Of a DNA stretch of 64,000 bases, positions 45,761 through 60,768 are shown piece after piece; position 1 is the stretch's first letter, and the number at the start of each line of letters is the position of its first letter. The translations under genes were made by a program, and so were the position numbers. The notes under the pieces are model-generated. The model was not told the origin of the DNA, searched no databases, and saw only the letters and a program-made list of their open reading frames with translations. The DNA is from Ophiosphaerella korrae. Lineage: Eukaryota > Ascomycota > Dothideomycetes > Pleosporales > Phaeosphaeriaceae. Location: assembly GCA_028456385.1 (NCBI GenBank), contig JALNQF010000001.1, forward strand, positions 1,178,001 through 1,242,000. The letters are read 5' to 3'.

Positions 45761-48700
45761 ATAGTAAATCTCTATATATATTCTACTTTTATAAGCTTTT
45801 CTATAACCTAAAACTATACTAGTAGTTTTTTTACTTATACTAGAGTTACTATAAGATAGATAATTATAGCTAACTTTTAATTAAGCTTAGCTAGCTAAAA
45901 ACAACTATACTACTAAGAATTAGATTCTACTTTAGCTATAGCGTATTAAGTAGCTCTTTAAGTTTACTATATTATAGTTCTAGTTAAAGTTTCTAGTACT
46001 ATTTTTTTTACTAGTACTAATACTAATATTCTAGAAAGAAATATATACTAAAAAAAAGTAATTTAACTACTTTATAAGTTATAAAGCTTTAGCTTATACT
46101 TACTATATATACTTAAGTAAAGGTATACTTATACTAGGTATTAAACCTAAGTAGTAATACTAAGAAGTAAAAAAACCTCTAAACTTATATAAATTACTAG
46201 TACTTAATTTATTAAAACTAAGTAATAAAGCGCTTTAGACTTTACTAAAACTTTTACTAGCTAGTACTAAAAATTTAAATATTTATAAACTAATAACTAA
46301 ATATACTAATATAGTATTTAACTACTATAACTTAGTTATATAAAAAATCTTCTATCTTTTTAAAAGCTAGCTTTTTAAACTTAAATAATACTAGCTTATT
46401 ACTTTTTTATTACTTATCCTAAGTATACTTATAAAATAAAGATATATAATAAATAGTTAACTATAAATCGAGTAAAAAACTAAGAAAATACTTTAGAGCT
46501 ACTATACTATAAAAAATATATAAAATACGTACTAGAACTAAGTTCTTAGAAAAATAGACCTAAAAACTTACTATACTAACTACTTTAATAAAAAAAGTAC
46601 TAAGTAACTTCTAATAATATTTTAAGATTTCTCTATAGAAAAATAAAAGAAAATAAGTAGTAGACTCTAAATCCTTTATTTAGCTAAAACTACTTAGTAA
46701 ACAAAATTTCTAACTTAATATAATTCTCTAATAGGTACTAAGTATTTTATTAGCTAATAGCTTTACAATAAACTTAACTACTCTTAACTAACTTATTATA
46801 AAAGAATTTAACTTAGATATAAACTTTACTTCTTTTAACTAAAATAGCTTTTTAAGATATAAACTAGTTACTAAGGTCTTTTTTAATAACTAGACTATAT
46901 TAAATATCTTAAATAATAATACTTAACTAAATATTAGCTAAGTATTATTACTTTAGCTTATACTTAAGCGAAAGAACCTAAAAAAGTAAAAAAATAATTT
47001 ACTACTAAATACTATAATTAATAAAGACTTACTACTAAGAATAGTTTTTATATTTTAAGATAAACTTAAGAAATTACTTACTAAGTTTACTAAGCTCTAA
47101 CTTTTATTTTATACTTTATTACTAACTTTATACTATAAATTAAAGATAATAAACTTAGTAATTACTTATCTTTTAGAAAGTTTACTCTAGCTAAAAGAGT
47201 ATTATACTTAGTAGTTATAAAGATATAAATATAAAATATAATTAATATATAAAATAAATAAAACTAAAAGCTTATAGCTAAAGTAAGTAAAGTAAATAAA
47301 TAACTTGTTTAATAAGATAACTAATTAGCTTAACTCTAAGAATACTTAGTATAATTACTACTAGACTATAACTATATTATAAAGTAATATAATACTTTAA
47401 GCTAAAGAGCTAATTAGTATAAAGCTCTATAAAAAAAAGCTATAGTAAAATATAACTACTTATATAAAGTAGTAATTTACTAAGAAATCTTAATAGCTAA
47501 AGAAACTAAGCTAAAAACTTTTAACTTTAATATACTAGTATAAAAAGATATAAAACTACTTTATACTAAGAACTTACTATAAAGCTAGTAACTTAGCTTT
47601 TTTAAAAGAGAGTTTAAACTCTAAGTACTAATAGTAAGCTACTATATCTTTAATAGAAAAAAGTTTACTTTAACTTTTTTCTTAGCTAGTATCTAAGAGC
47701 TAGCTTTTAATTTTTACTAGTATAAAGAATAAAAAGACTACTTTATAAAACTTCTATAATTTTTAAGTATAAGATACTACATAAATATTATATCTTTTAT
47801 CTAGTCTATATATAATTACTTTATTACTAATAGAAAAAAAAAAATTAGCTTATAAACCTAAGCTAACGTTGTTATATACTACTATATAGGATTAGCTTAC
47901 TTATACTTTACTATCTTAAATAGTATTACTCACTTATACTAAGAAGAATTTATATATTTTATTATACTTTTTTACTAATTTAGTAATATAAATATAGTAG
48001 GATTAAAAGAAGTATATTATAACATTCTAGATATAGCTAAATTTAGACAAGATTAACTAATTTATAAAACTACCTAGTTAGTATAAGCTAAATTCTTCTT
48101 TAAATTTAATAATATTAACTTTAAACTATAATAGAACTTATAGCTATATAAGATCTACTTTTAAAAGAAGCTATAACTTTAGCTTAAAAAAGCTACTAGT
48201 ACTACTCCTAGTATTTATAATAGCCTTTTTAATTTTTAAAAGATAATCTTAATATTAGAAAATAAAGTAAAAATTATAACCTAAGTAAAAGCTCTAAGTA
48301 AACCTAGCTTTATACTCTAGTACGTATAAGAGCTAAACTAAAAGTATATATATAAAATTTAAAAGAAGAACTAGCTATAACTTAATAAGAACTAAAATAC
48401 TATTAACTATAACTAGAAAGTATATTTAGAAAAATATACCTTACTAGTAAAAAGGCTACTATAATTAAAACTAAAAACTTTAAAATAATTTAATACTAAA
48501 GCTATAAAAAGATAAGTATTAAGAAGCTAAACTATACTACTTATAAATAAAAAAAAGCTACTAAATTAAAAATACTTACTAATACTATAAACTACTATAT
48601 AACTACTTATATAGTAATAGACTATAAAATTAATATAGAAATAGAAAACTAATTTTTTAAATATAACTCCTAAATAGATATAAAGCTAGAACTAGAGCTT

Positions 48701-51700
48701 AACTTAGACTAGAATTTAAAAAATAATATTCTCTAAACTTAAAGCTTTAGCTTAGAGATTATATAAACTAGAAGAGCGTAATTAACTACTAAAGTTTAAC
48801 TGTTAATATTGCTATATCTTATATACTTACTTATAGAATATAGATAGTTTAGTAAAAGAAATTACTAACTAATCTAATAAAAGCTAAGTTAAACTAATTT
48901 TTATTTACTAGCTTTTTAAGTAAAAACCTTATAATACTCTATATAGCTAGAACTCGAGCTAATAATAGAGCTAATATAAACTTTATTTATTAAAAATTTA
49001 CTTACAAGACTATAAAATTATAAACTATCTAGCTACTTTAATTTATTATCTATAAAGGATATTATAGTTTTTTATCTAAGTTTATTATATATTAGGTTAA
49101 GTTCTACTTATAAGTAAGTATATATATTAAATAGACTTATATTATTAAAAATATAAGCTATTTTAACTTTACTTTAGAATTTTTATATTATAAAGCTTAT
49201 AGAATTAAACTTAACTACTATAATAGAATATTATTATTCTCTAATAGTTACTGCTAATAGTACTACTAGATAATTAAAAAATGTCCTTAGTAGTATACTA
49301 TAGTATACCTAGATATTACTATACTATAGCCTTAAAGAAGCTAGTACTTAAACTATTATCTACTTCTATAAAGCTTTTAAGTAAGTATATTAATAAGTAT
49401 AAATAGAACTTATTAATAGATATTTAAACTATTAGTTATTATATAATTAAGGCTTTTACTAGAAAAAGTAGATATATACTTATAGTACTTACTTTAGATA
49501 AAATACTACTATAAAGTATTTAAAGAAGTAGATTATATATAATTTTATAAACTACTACTTATAGTAAAGCTTAAAGATATCTTGTTTATAGAACTACTCT
49601 AACTATATTAAGACCTAATACTTTATTTTAATACAAAAGCTACTAAAAAACTTTTCTTTTATAAGCTATATAACGTAGAAATTACTTTTAAGCTTAGAAT
49701 AAAAATCCTAGATACTAAACCTTATATTTTTACTAGAAAATAAGATAAAGTAATTTAGAAATATATCTAAAAAATAGAAGGTAAAGGCTTTGTTAGTAAA
49801 TATAGCTATCTAGCTAGAAATAACTTACTAATTATAGCTAAACTAGATAGTAGTTTATAAGTTTATATAAACTACTATAAACTAAATAAATTTACAATTA
49901 AAGACTAGTACTTTATTCTATTTTTTAGAGAAATACTAGCTTACTTAAATAAAGTAAAGATTTTCTCTAAATTTAATATAATATATACTTTTTACTACTT
50001 ATATATTACTTTAAATTTAGAATAGCTAACTACTTTTATTACTTACTTTAGTATATATACTTATAAGTAGTACCTTTTAGCTTTACTAATATACTAGCTA
50101 CTTTCTAGTATACTATTAACTTAGCTTTACTAAAATATTTAGATAGCTTCTATACTATATATATAGATAACGTTATAATATACTCTAATAATAAAATAGA
50201 CTATATCTAGTACGTTTATAAAGTACTTATATAACTAAAAAAGTAAAGCTTTTATATAAACTATAAAAAATCTAGCCTTTATACTACTTAAGTTAGGTTT
50301 TTAAGTATAATTATCTCTAATAAAGAAATTATAATAGATTTTTCTAAAGTTAAGGCTATCTAAAAGTAAGAAATACTAAAAAGTACTAAAAAGGTTTTAG
50401 CTTTTCTAAATTATACTAGATTCTTTTAGTACTTTATTAAAGATTATATAAGCTTTATATTACTACGTACTAAGTTAATTAAGTTAAAAGTTATTACTAT
50501 ACTTACTAAAAAAGATAGGCTTTTTATAATTACTTAAGAATATATAAATACTTTTAATAAACTAAAAGCTACTTGTTATCTAAAAGTAGTTTTACTTTAC
50601 TTTAACTCTTTAAAACTAATCTATATCTAAACTAATACCTTTAGGTAGGCTTTAGGTAAAGTAATAAGCTAACTAAACTAATATAAAATCTAAAAGCTCG
50701 TTAACTTCTTTTTAAAAAAATATACTCTAGTAAAATATAATTATAATATCTATAACTTAGAACTTATAGCTATAATCTAAGTATTTAAAGAATAGAAACT
50801 AGAGCTAATAAGTAGTCTATATATAATCTATATTATAATAAACTACTATAATTTAGAAACCTTTATAATAACTAAAAAGCTTAATTACTACTAAGCTTAC
50901 TAATTATTATTCTTATTCTAATTTAATTTATATATTAAATATATACCTAGTAATATAAATAAAGTTATAAAAGCCTTTAGCTACTAACTATAAAATTACT
51001 TTATAGATAATTCTAATCTATAAGTATTAAGAGCTAACTAAATTATCTTAAGCTTTTAAGTTCTAGCCTTAGGTATAAAACCTATACTAAATATAGTAAT
51101 TTATACTCTAAGCTTTATAGACCTATAAAAGCTAAATAAACTTATACTAAAATAAGTAACTATAGTATATACCTACTATTACTATATTATAGAAATAAAA
51201 CCAAAATTAGTAAACTTACTAGAAGAATTTTTACTACTCTATAATATAGAAATAAACTTAGAACTTTTACTATATATTATTAACCTACACCTAATAAAAG
51301 AATTACTAGATATAGTATACTTAGAAAACTATATAGCTTAAGCTATATTTATTACTATAAATAGTAGATAATAAAAACTATTAAAACTTTTTTATAAAGT
51401 AAGAGACTACTTCTTATATACTAATATTAGCTTTTCTAGATTAAAAAAAAATATACTTTTAAGATAATAAAATAGGTTTATATATCTTTTTAAATACTTA
51501 TCTATATAACTAAATCTTTAATTTATACTATAACTATTAGTTAGTAATCTATAAAAAACTGTATAGTATACTATATCTAATATATAAGTACTATTATTAG
51601 CTTAAAATACTTTAAGCTATTAAGTAATTTTATAATATATACCTAATCTACTACTATATAAAGAACTTATAAGATAGTAAACTTAGTTACTTCTAACTTA

Positions 51701-52799
51701 TACTAATTCTTAATATACTTTAGACTAATATCTTAGTAAACTATATATAAGTCTTACTAGCTAGTAAAAATAGTAGCTAGATTTATAAATATATTTTAAT
51801 AACTTACTACTACTTTATAAAAAAATACTATTTCTTCTTTTATAAGTTTTTAAAACTAAAGACAGCTAATTAATATTTTATATTTATTTTTAAGCTTTAT
51901 AGAGTTTTAATAAATATTATATCTAATAAAAAGATAACTTTTATTAGCTAATTTTAGTACTATATATATAAATACCTTTATATTACGTAATAGCTCTTAA
52001 CTACTTACTACTTAAAAACTAATAACTAAACTAAGTAAGTAAATTAAGCTTTAGAACTCTTTTTAAAGTAATATATTAACTATATAGAAAATAACTAAGT
52101 AGCTTAGCTATATATAGCTAAGTTCTTAGTAAATAAAACTATTAATATATTTATTAAGATAAGTTTATTTCTTATAGATTTAGAGTATTACTTTTATAGT
52201 AGTATATACTTTAGTAAAAATAATAAAGATTAACTAAACTTAGCCTAATTTAACTAATATATATAAGCTAATAAGCTACATAATACTTATACTAACTTAG
52301 TAGCTTACTTTAAAGAAAAAATACACTAGGTATAATAAAAGTAAGTAGCTTAAGCTAATACTTTTTACTAAAGTAAACTAGTATATAAAGTTAGTAACTA
52401 AGCTTATATTAGTATAGCTAATTAAAGAACAACTTAGCTAACTCTAAAATTAAACTACAAATAAGTAAGCTTATACTTTATTAAAAGAGTTATTTATAAT
52501 AGTAAAGTATATAAACTAGTATTACTATAAAAACTACTAAGTAAAAGTATATTCTTAGTTTTCTTTCTAAAACTCTAATACTCTAGGAATTAAAAGCTCT
52601 AACTAGATTAAAACTTACTATAGCTAATCTCTATTATTATTACTATTAAAGAAACTAGTAGCGTATATACAAAATACGTAGTAAAAGCTATCTTAGATAT
52701 ATACTTTAAAGAGTATAGAAAATATATAAGATAGTACTACTTAGTTTACTAGACTAACTATAATAAACTTATATAAGAGCTAGTAAAAGAATTTATAAA

Positions 52800-53190
52800 A
52801 TATAATACTACTTTTAACTTTTACTAGAACTACCTAAAGAAAACTAAACTACTAACTTTGTATATACTTAAAAAATAGAGCCTTAATAAAGATATAACGT
52901 ATTAGAGTACTTTAACTTACTAATAGGTATAAAAAAGCTTTTTCTAAAGTATAATTACTACTTTTAACTTATACTTAAACTACTTAAATAAGCCTAAAAC
53001 TATTAATAGGTATAAAAAAGCTTTTTATAAAGTATAATTATTTCTTTTAACTTTTACTAAAACTACTTAAAAAAGCTTAAAATACTAACTAAATACTTAA
53101 AATAGAGCTTTAATAAAAATATAACTTTGTAAAGTATATTAGCTATTAGTATATATAAAAAGGCTCTCTAAAGTATAATTAAAAAACTTT
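52800..53190. repeat. Imperfect tandem repeat, about 83-bp period
   Basis: The segment GGTATAAAAAAGCTTTTT recurs at about 52,925 and 53,008, each followed by AAGTATAATTA and a C-poor ACTTTTAACTT(A/T)TACT stretch. A further partial unit starts near 52,805 and a degenerate one near 53,150. Confidence 0.6.
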
Positions 53191-53809
53191 ACTACTAGCT
53201 AAAACTAAATTATAGTATAAAAATATTAAAAGTAGTTTACTTTAGCTAGTAAGTATAAAACTCTTTTTAAGTTAAAGCTTATTCTTACTACTATAGCTAT
53301 AACTACTATACTCTCTTATAACTAGTTATATATAAGTCTAGTTTACTATTATAGAATTTATAACTATCTACTAAATTCCTAGCTAGAACTACTTTATACT
53401 ACTTACTTTTTAATACTAATAAATATTAAGCTTACTAAGTCTTTTATATTAATAAACTTACTTATTATAAAGCTTATATCTATAGTAAGTACTTATATAA
53501 AGATCTAGTACTATTAAGTTTCTTAGTAGTATTAACTTTACTTTCTATTATACTATATATAAATACTTTTAGGTTTAATTTTATTTATATAAAGTAGAAG
53601 TAGTAAAAAAAAGTTTATAGTTAATATATTTTATATATTTAAGTTATATAAGTTTTAATTTATACTAAAATTAGTAAAAACTTTAGCTTTATACTTTATA
53701 AATAATAATTTTAACTTTAAATTATTAATATATCTCTTTTATATTAATTAGAGCTCTTTTAAAGTTCTAAAAATTTACTTTTTAAAAAAAAAGAAATATA
53801 TTAAAGAGT

Positions 53810-54012
53810 TATCTTTTATATTTTATATTTTTATACTAATATTATAAACTTACTATTATTTAACTACTTTTCTAATTTTAGTTAGTACTTAGTAAGCTAC
53901 TAGGTATATATACTTTGTACTTACTTTAATTGCTTTATCTACTATTTTTTCTTTTTAGTTAATTATTAAAACTACTTTATTAAGTTATTTTATATAAAGT
54001 CTACTTTATAAA
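53810..54012 (+). repeat. Direct repeat, probable 3' LTR end of element D
   Basis: Second copy of 45560-45760. Here it borders directly on minus-strand RT sequence of element E, consistent with D having inserted into E. Confidence 0.65.
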
Positions 54013-57000
54013 AAGTAAACTATTTCTAAATTAAAAGTAGTTTTTAGTTTAATAAAAGCTTTAATATATTCTTAAGTAATTTTAATAAGTTTATTTTATA
54101 TTTTTTTTTATTATACTTAAAGCTAGTAAGTAAATAACTTTTAATTTAATTAGCTTTATAAGTAGAAAAGCTAAGCTTAAGTAGTTTTTAATAAAGTACT
54201 AAAGAAATCTAGTATAGTTTAGAAATACTAAAACTTTTTTTTAAAGTTTTAAAAAGAATTATTTTTAAATAGCTTTAATTTTATTTAAGTCTATTAAGAT
54301 TATTTTTATTAAAAATAACTATACTTAAAAATTATACTAGTTCTTAGTAAAAGTGTAATTTTTTAAAGTCTATAAAGAATTTTTAGTATTTTAAATAAGT
54401 TAAAACTTTTTTAACTTATAATATATATTTTTCTTTATTTTCTAAATATACTAAAATATTATTTATATATATAGTATAGAAATTATCTAAATAGTTTAGT
54501 AAAGCTAAGTTAATTATATATTAGAAAGTAGCTAGTATATTAGTAAAGATAAATAGTATAACTTTATAAATATATATACTATAGTAAGTAATAAAAGTAT
54601 TTAACTATTCTAAATTAAGTACTATTTATAAGTAATAGAAAGTATAAATAATATTAAATTTTAAGAAAATTTTAGCTTTATTTAAGTAAGCTAGTATTTT
54701 TTAATAGTAAATTTATTAAGTTCTTTATAATTTATATAAACTTAGAGACTACTATTTAGTTTAAATATAATAAAAAAGTTAATTTATATAAATTAGCTAA
54801 TTTTTATAACAAATTTAATTTTTTTATATATATAATATATTTTTATATACTTTCTTTTTATTTTTTAGTATTTAATTTTAAAGTAATTTCTAAGTTATAA
54901 CGCTTATATAGTAAGAGTTTATTAGCTATATTTTTTTTAAAATATAGTAAAAGTATACTATATATATTATATAAGTTAAGTCTTAATATATCTTTTAGCT
55001 TAAAGATTTTAGCTAGTTTATAGAACTTATTATAGTTATTTTTAGTTACTACTTTTTTATTAAATATTACTAGTAGTATACTATCTAATATTATAGAAAC
55101 TAATATATAGTTTAGTTACTTAGTATAAACTTAGATTATATAAAAGCTTACTTATATAAGTTATTTAAGTTCTTAATTTCTAGTTTATATCTATTAAAAT
55201 ACTTTAAAAAAACTCTTATAAAAGTAAACTTTAGTTATTTTACTTTACTCTACTTAGTATAAGTAAAGTAATTTCTAAATACTTTATAGTAAGTTATTTA
55301 TAAAGTTTTATTAGTTATTTAGTAGTTTTATTAGTAGTTAGAAAAGACTATATAAGTTTTATACTAGAAGTAGCCTAGTATAAAGTTAAAATAGTTAGTG
55401 CTTTTTTCTATATTAGCTAATATTTATTTTATATATATATCTAATCTTAAGTAAAATTTAACTTTATAAGTAATACTTTTAAAAAGAGAACTATTATATT
55501 CTTTATAATTAATTAGTTTTAAAAGTTAAATAAACTAGAGTCTAGTAATTTTTATAATAAATTACTAAGTAATAAAGTTTATATTAGCTTTATTATCTAC
55601 TAAAGTTTAACTTATATATAAAGTATTAAGTTTTTCTTCTAAAAAGTTATAGAAAGTAAACTAGTTTAATAACGTATTTATTTAGTTTATAAACTATAGT
55701 TAAAACTAAGTAGTTTATAAGTAGTAAGTTAAAGTATTAGATATAGCTATACTAAGTACAAAGCTTTAGTAGTATATTTTACTTTTGTAATTATATTATT
55801 CTTTAGATTAAGACTTTAAATCTAAAGATACTTATTTTCTAGTTTTAAGTCTAAGTTTTATTTAGAGCCTAAACTATATTTAAAAAAATAAAAGCTAAGA
55901 TTATTATTAGGTTTTGTATTTAAAAGTTTTTAAAAACTTATATAGTACTAATTTATACTAGCTTAGTTTACTAAAGGAAGTTTTTTTTTGAAGTTATATT
56001 ACTAGTTTTATAAAGTTAATATAGTTTAAAGCTTTATATTTTATTTTTTTAATAGTAGTAGTAAGTAAAAGTTAGTTTAGGTATTTTATTTACTTTATTT
56101 CTAAAAATAGCTTTATTAAATAGAAATTTACTTTTAATAAACTTTTAAAGCTATAATAATAATAATAGTATATTTATATTTATTACTATTAACTAAGGTA
56201 GTTCTAAAAATTATTGAATTTTTAAAGTTATTTTTAAATTCTATATATATTAAATAAAAGTCTAGATTTATATTATTAACTTTATTCTAAATTAAGCTTA
56301 CTATATATTAGTAGTTTATATTTAAGTTATAGAAGAGTATAAAAAATAACGAGAAATTATTTTTTTAACTTATTTAAAATTAATATAACTTAATTAAAAT
56401 AAAAGCTATAACTATAAAATATATATATTTTTAAAGAGAAAATCTTATTCTTTTAGCTTAGCTAAAAATCTATAGCTTAGTTAACGTACCTTAGCTATAG
56501 TTAGTTACTAAAATATAGGTATATTTTTAAGCTATATTTAAAGCCTTATAACTTTTTATTTTTAGTATCTTTTTTCCTATATTTATAATATATTAACTTT
56601 CTAATTAATATCTATTATATATTAGGTTTATAGATATAATATATTACTATATTATAATTTTTATAAAGAAACGTAGTTTTTTTAGACTTTAGTTAATAAA
56701 TATATATTAAACTAGACTAATAATTAGTTTAATACTCTAAAGCTCTCTTTATAGAGTTTTAAGTTCTAGGTAAAGATATTATATAATTATCTATAGCTTA
56801 CTAGTTTATTATATTCTACTCTTTTATTTTAGTAAACTTAAAAGCTTTTATACTCTTTAAATTAATCTTTATATATAAACTTTTTCTAGAGTATTTATTT
56901 TACTTATCTTTAAGTAGGTTCTATATATTTTTAATATAATTTTAATATAGACTAAAAGAAAAATAAAGATAAAGCTTAGCTAAATTCTATATATAATATT

Positions 57001-59474
57001 CTTTAATAGCTTTATTTTTATTAATCTTATAGATATCTTATTAATATCTTTAGCCTATATAGATAATTATTATCTAGTTTAGAAACTTAACTAATATATA
57101 GAGTTATATATATATAGTTCTAGACATAATAAAAAAAAGAGTAAAAAAGATATAGAGTTTTATACTATATTTTATATACTTTTTAACTACTAAATTTAGT
57201 ACTTTTTAGATATATTCTATATTATTAAAAAGTAAAGTTTTTATACAGTTCTTTATAATAATTTATTAATATTATTTTTATATCTAAATAGATTACTAAA
57301 CTAGAATAGTTCTATTTCTAGATATAACTTAGTTAATATTTATTAAAGTAATAAAATAAGTAGTTAAATAGAAAAAAAGATTACTAAAAATAGAAAAATA
57401 TAGTATACTAGGAATATTTTTAAATATATTTTTATTAGAAATAGAAACTAATTATATTCTAGCTTAAATAGAGACTATTATTCTATATTATTTTTATCTA
57501 GCTCTTTACTTACTTTATATAGAGCTATTATATAAGAATATAATGTTTTTTAGATTAAATTCTTTTATTTCTACTATCTTTAATTACTTTTTAGTATACT
57601 TATATCTTGAATTTTACTTATTTAGCTATAAATTAAAGACTTTTTAGTAGTTAAATTAGTTATAAATTTTTTTTTTATAAAAAGTATAATAACTTAAATA
57701 TAATAGTAGTTAGTTTATTTTCTAGTATTAATTTTTTATTTATCTTTATTAGGCTTTAAATTATATCTTTTATAATAACTCTTTTATTATTTTTAGAAAC
57801 TTTAGTAAGTTTTTATTTATATCTTTTTATATCTTTTACTTTAATAGCTTTTTTCTTTTTAATTCTTAAAATAAGATTATATATTATTTTAATATACTAT
57901 TTTAAGATTATAGGGTTTTTACTAGGAAAGTATTTAGTATCTAATAAAAGCTAAACGTTTAGGTTAAGTTTTAAAAGATTTAGTACTAATTTAAAGAATT
58001 TAGAAAAAATTTAAAAAAATCTTTATTTAGTAGCTTAAGAAGTATAATTTAGTATAATATTATATAAGCTAACTTTTAATCTAATTTTTTTATTTTTTTA
58101 CTCTACTTTTAAAAAAAAAATTAGATAAGTAACTTATAGTATAAATTTACTTAAATAATCTTTATAAAGTAAACTATACTTAGTTAAAAAGTTAGACTTT
58201 TTTAAATATAAATTAAATACTTATATAACTTTAAAAACTAATTAAAAAAATACCTTTACTTTAATAATAAATATAGTAATATAGAGTAGGTAATAGTACT
58301 ACTTTTATTTTAGTATATTAAAATATACCTTTTTTTTTATAAATCTCGAATTTTATTTTATTCTTAGCTTATATAGTTATTTAGATATAGTATTTTATAA
58401 AAAAAAAAACTTTTTGTTTTTTATACTCCTCTATATATATACTAAAAGTAGTATTAACTAATTTATAAAGTTAATTTAAAAGTTTTTTTATAAAAGTATA
58501 AGTTAAGGAGTTAAAAAGACTAGTAAAAGTTTTTAGTAATATTAGTAAATTCTAAAATAAATAAAGCTAAGGTAGCTTTAGTAGTATAAAAGCTTATAAC
58601 TTTAAGTTTAAATTATAGTATAGATAGATTATAGAATTAAGGTTTAGTACTACTAATAGTTTTTTAGATACTAAAGTAGTAGTAAAGTATAAAAAAGTAT
58701 ATAAATTTATTATTATAAATATAAGTAATTCTATTACAAATAGTAAAATAAGTTTATACTAATCTAAAGTAAGTATATATAATAATATTAGTATAAAATA
58801 AGTTAAAAAAAAAAATTTCTATTAGCTATAAAATAGTTTAATATATTACTTATTTTTAAACCTTTAGATATATTATAAAGTAGTGTTTTTCTTTAGAATA
58901 ATTATATAAATTCTTATATTCTATTTATATTTTTATTATAAATATATTAAAAGTAAATTATTTAGCTATATAGTTAAAGTAAAAAAATAGATTAGCTTTA
59001 TACTTTTACAAATTCTATAGTACTATTAAAATATTATTTAAGTTAAAAATTTATTAAGTTTATATATTAAGATTAAATTTTTATAGATTAAAATAGTTTA
59101 GAATTTTAGTAGCTATTAAGAGTAATTATTTTATAATTACTTATTTAGTAAGTAAAAAGTAAAGTTTATTAGTTATTTTATAAAGCTAGTTATAAAAATC
59201 TATAACTTAAATACTTTAAGTATTATATTATTTAACTAGATAATTATATTTTATATCTTTTTAATTAATATAGTTAAAAAGTATTTTATTTTATTATTAG
59301 AAATTAGTAATTTATAACTAAGGATTAGTAGTTTAGCTTTATTATTTAGTTAAAGAATTTTTAAGTTCTTTTACTTTATTAGCTACTTAAAGTAAATTAT
59401 TTTAGGTATTATATATAACTTTAGATCTAAAATAAAAAAATAAAAACTTACTTAAAGAGAGAAATAGTATAATA
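54013..59474 (-). mobile_element. Element E, Ty3/Gypsy relic in minus orientation
   Basis: The minus strand from about 54,690 down to 54,430 reads as RT: KIFLKFNIIYTFYYL, LNTFITYYSIYIYKVILF, FTNILATF, NYLDNFYTIYINN. The active-site box is at 54458-54469 and both Asp codons are now Asn. The sequence is closest to element D's RT. The remainder to 59.47 kb would hold RT start, protease and gag, but no motif was recognised there. The left boundary is element D, so E is split or truncated. Confidence 0.55.
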
Positions 59475-59660
59475 GGGATAATATAAAAAATTAAGATAAA
59501 ACTAATTAGTTTTAACTTAAGTACAAATAAAGTATAAAATAAGTAAAGTAATAATAGAGATTAGAAAATAAACTATAACCTAAATATATAATATAGAGTA
59601 ATTTATAGAAATATATAATAGATTAGTAAGATAGTATTAGTAATCTAATCTCTAACTAAA
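59475..59660 (+). repeat. LTR-like relic related to the element A LTR
   Basis: Plus-orientation match to the LTR start (ATTAAGATAAAACTAATTAG, then TATAAAATAAGTAAAGTAAT). Further right, GATTAGTAAGATAGTATTAGT resembles a later LTR segment. It is oriented opposite to the 44-kb relic, so the two are not an LTR pair. Confidence 0.45.
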
Positions 59661-60341
59661 AGTAATAATATATTAATATTATAAGAATTACTATATTATT
59701 TTATTAGTTTATTACTTAATTATAATATATACTTTAATTATTAACTTGTAATCTACTAGCTTTTTCTTAAAAAGAGTTACTTATAGTTAATAATAGATAA
59801 CCTTATTATATTTAGTATATATAGTACTTATAAGACAGCTTATAAAAGTAAATATATTCTAGTAAAGACTTTACTTTTCTAGTTAATTCTTATACTAATT
59901 TACTTAAGTATAACTAAAGTTTTATTATACTATTAATAATTTTAACTATATAATTATATCTACTAACTATTAATATAACTATACTAATATTATAGTTAAA
60001 TATAAAGATATAACTTTTTATAAAGTTCTTAATAAACTTACTAATAATACTTTTACTTACAAGAGTAAAGTTTAAACTTATATTAAATAGTTAGTAAAAG
60101 CTTTTAATTACTATAATTAAGCTTTTACTTATAAAAAAAAAGCTTTATAGTAATAAAGAATTATAGTATAATTCTTACTAAGTTTTTTATAAGTATAACT
60201 TTAAATTTTATAAAGTAAGTTCTTTTTTTTTTTTTTAATTACTAAGCTAATTTTACTATATAGCTTAGTTTAGAGCTTATAAACTAAGCTACTACTACTA
60301 ATATTAAAGTTAATAAAGCTACTAATAAAAGTTTTAAATAT
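59661..60341. other. RIP-degraded DNA between two LTR-like sequences
   Basis: Nothing recognisable. It is probably the interior of the element into which A2 inserted. AATAT at 60337-60341 would be the left copy of A2's target duplication; the right copy is outside the window. Confidence 0.35.
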
Positions 60342-60768
60342 TATTATAGGTGTAACAAAAGAAATCAAGATAGAACTAATTAGCCCTAACCTAGGCGCTA
60401 ACAAAGCATAAGATAAGTAAGGTAACGACCTTAATTAGGAAACTACATATAACTAGGATACCTAGAGTAATCTATAATCTATAGACTCTTAGCGTTAATA
60501 GATTATAGATTAAAGTAATCCGCGATCTACTAGTCTTAGTAAATATAGATTATAGATTATAATAAGTATATAGTTAGTAAGATACGTATTATTAGGATAG
60601 TATTAGTAATTTAATCTATTAACTATAGAACGCTAATACAAGATGGTTATAAAATATCTTCTATTATTTATAGTTATTATAGATTCTAATATAAGCTTTT
60701 ATTATTATCTCTTAATCTACTAACTCCTAATATAGGCGCCTATAGTTAACGATAGGTAGCCTATTATA
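60342..60768 (+). repeat. Element A2 5' LTR, 427 bp
   Basis: Reverse-complement match of the two element A LTRs with identical length. It begins TATTATAGGTGTAAC and ends GCCTATTATA. Confidence 0.93.

Larger units (their letters stand above)
45560..54012 (+). mobile_element. Element D, Ty3/Gypsy retrotransposon
   Basis: A direct repeat of about 200 bp at 45560-45760 and 53810-54012 (both containing TACTAGGTATATATACTT and ending near AGTCTACTTTATA) marks the likely LTR ends, giving about 8.5 kb. Plus-strand RT at about 49,900-50,190 reads REILAYLNKVKIFSKFN and YIDN at 50160-50171 followed by VIIYS. RNase H follows at 50,340-50,660 (KVLAFLNYTRFF, TKKDRLFIIT, FNKLKAT, ALGKVIS). The gag (46-49.5 kb) and integrase (51-52.8 kb) positions follow from order only. 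LTR starts are unclear because the repeats diverge. Confidence 0.6.
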
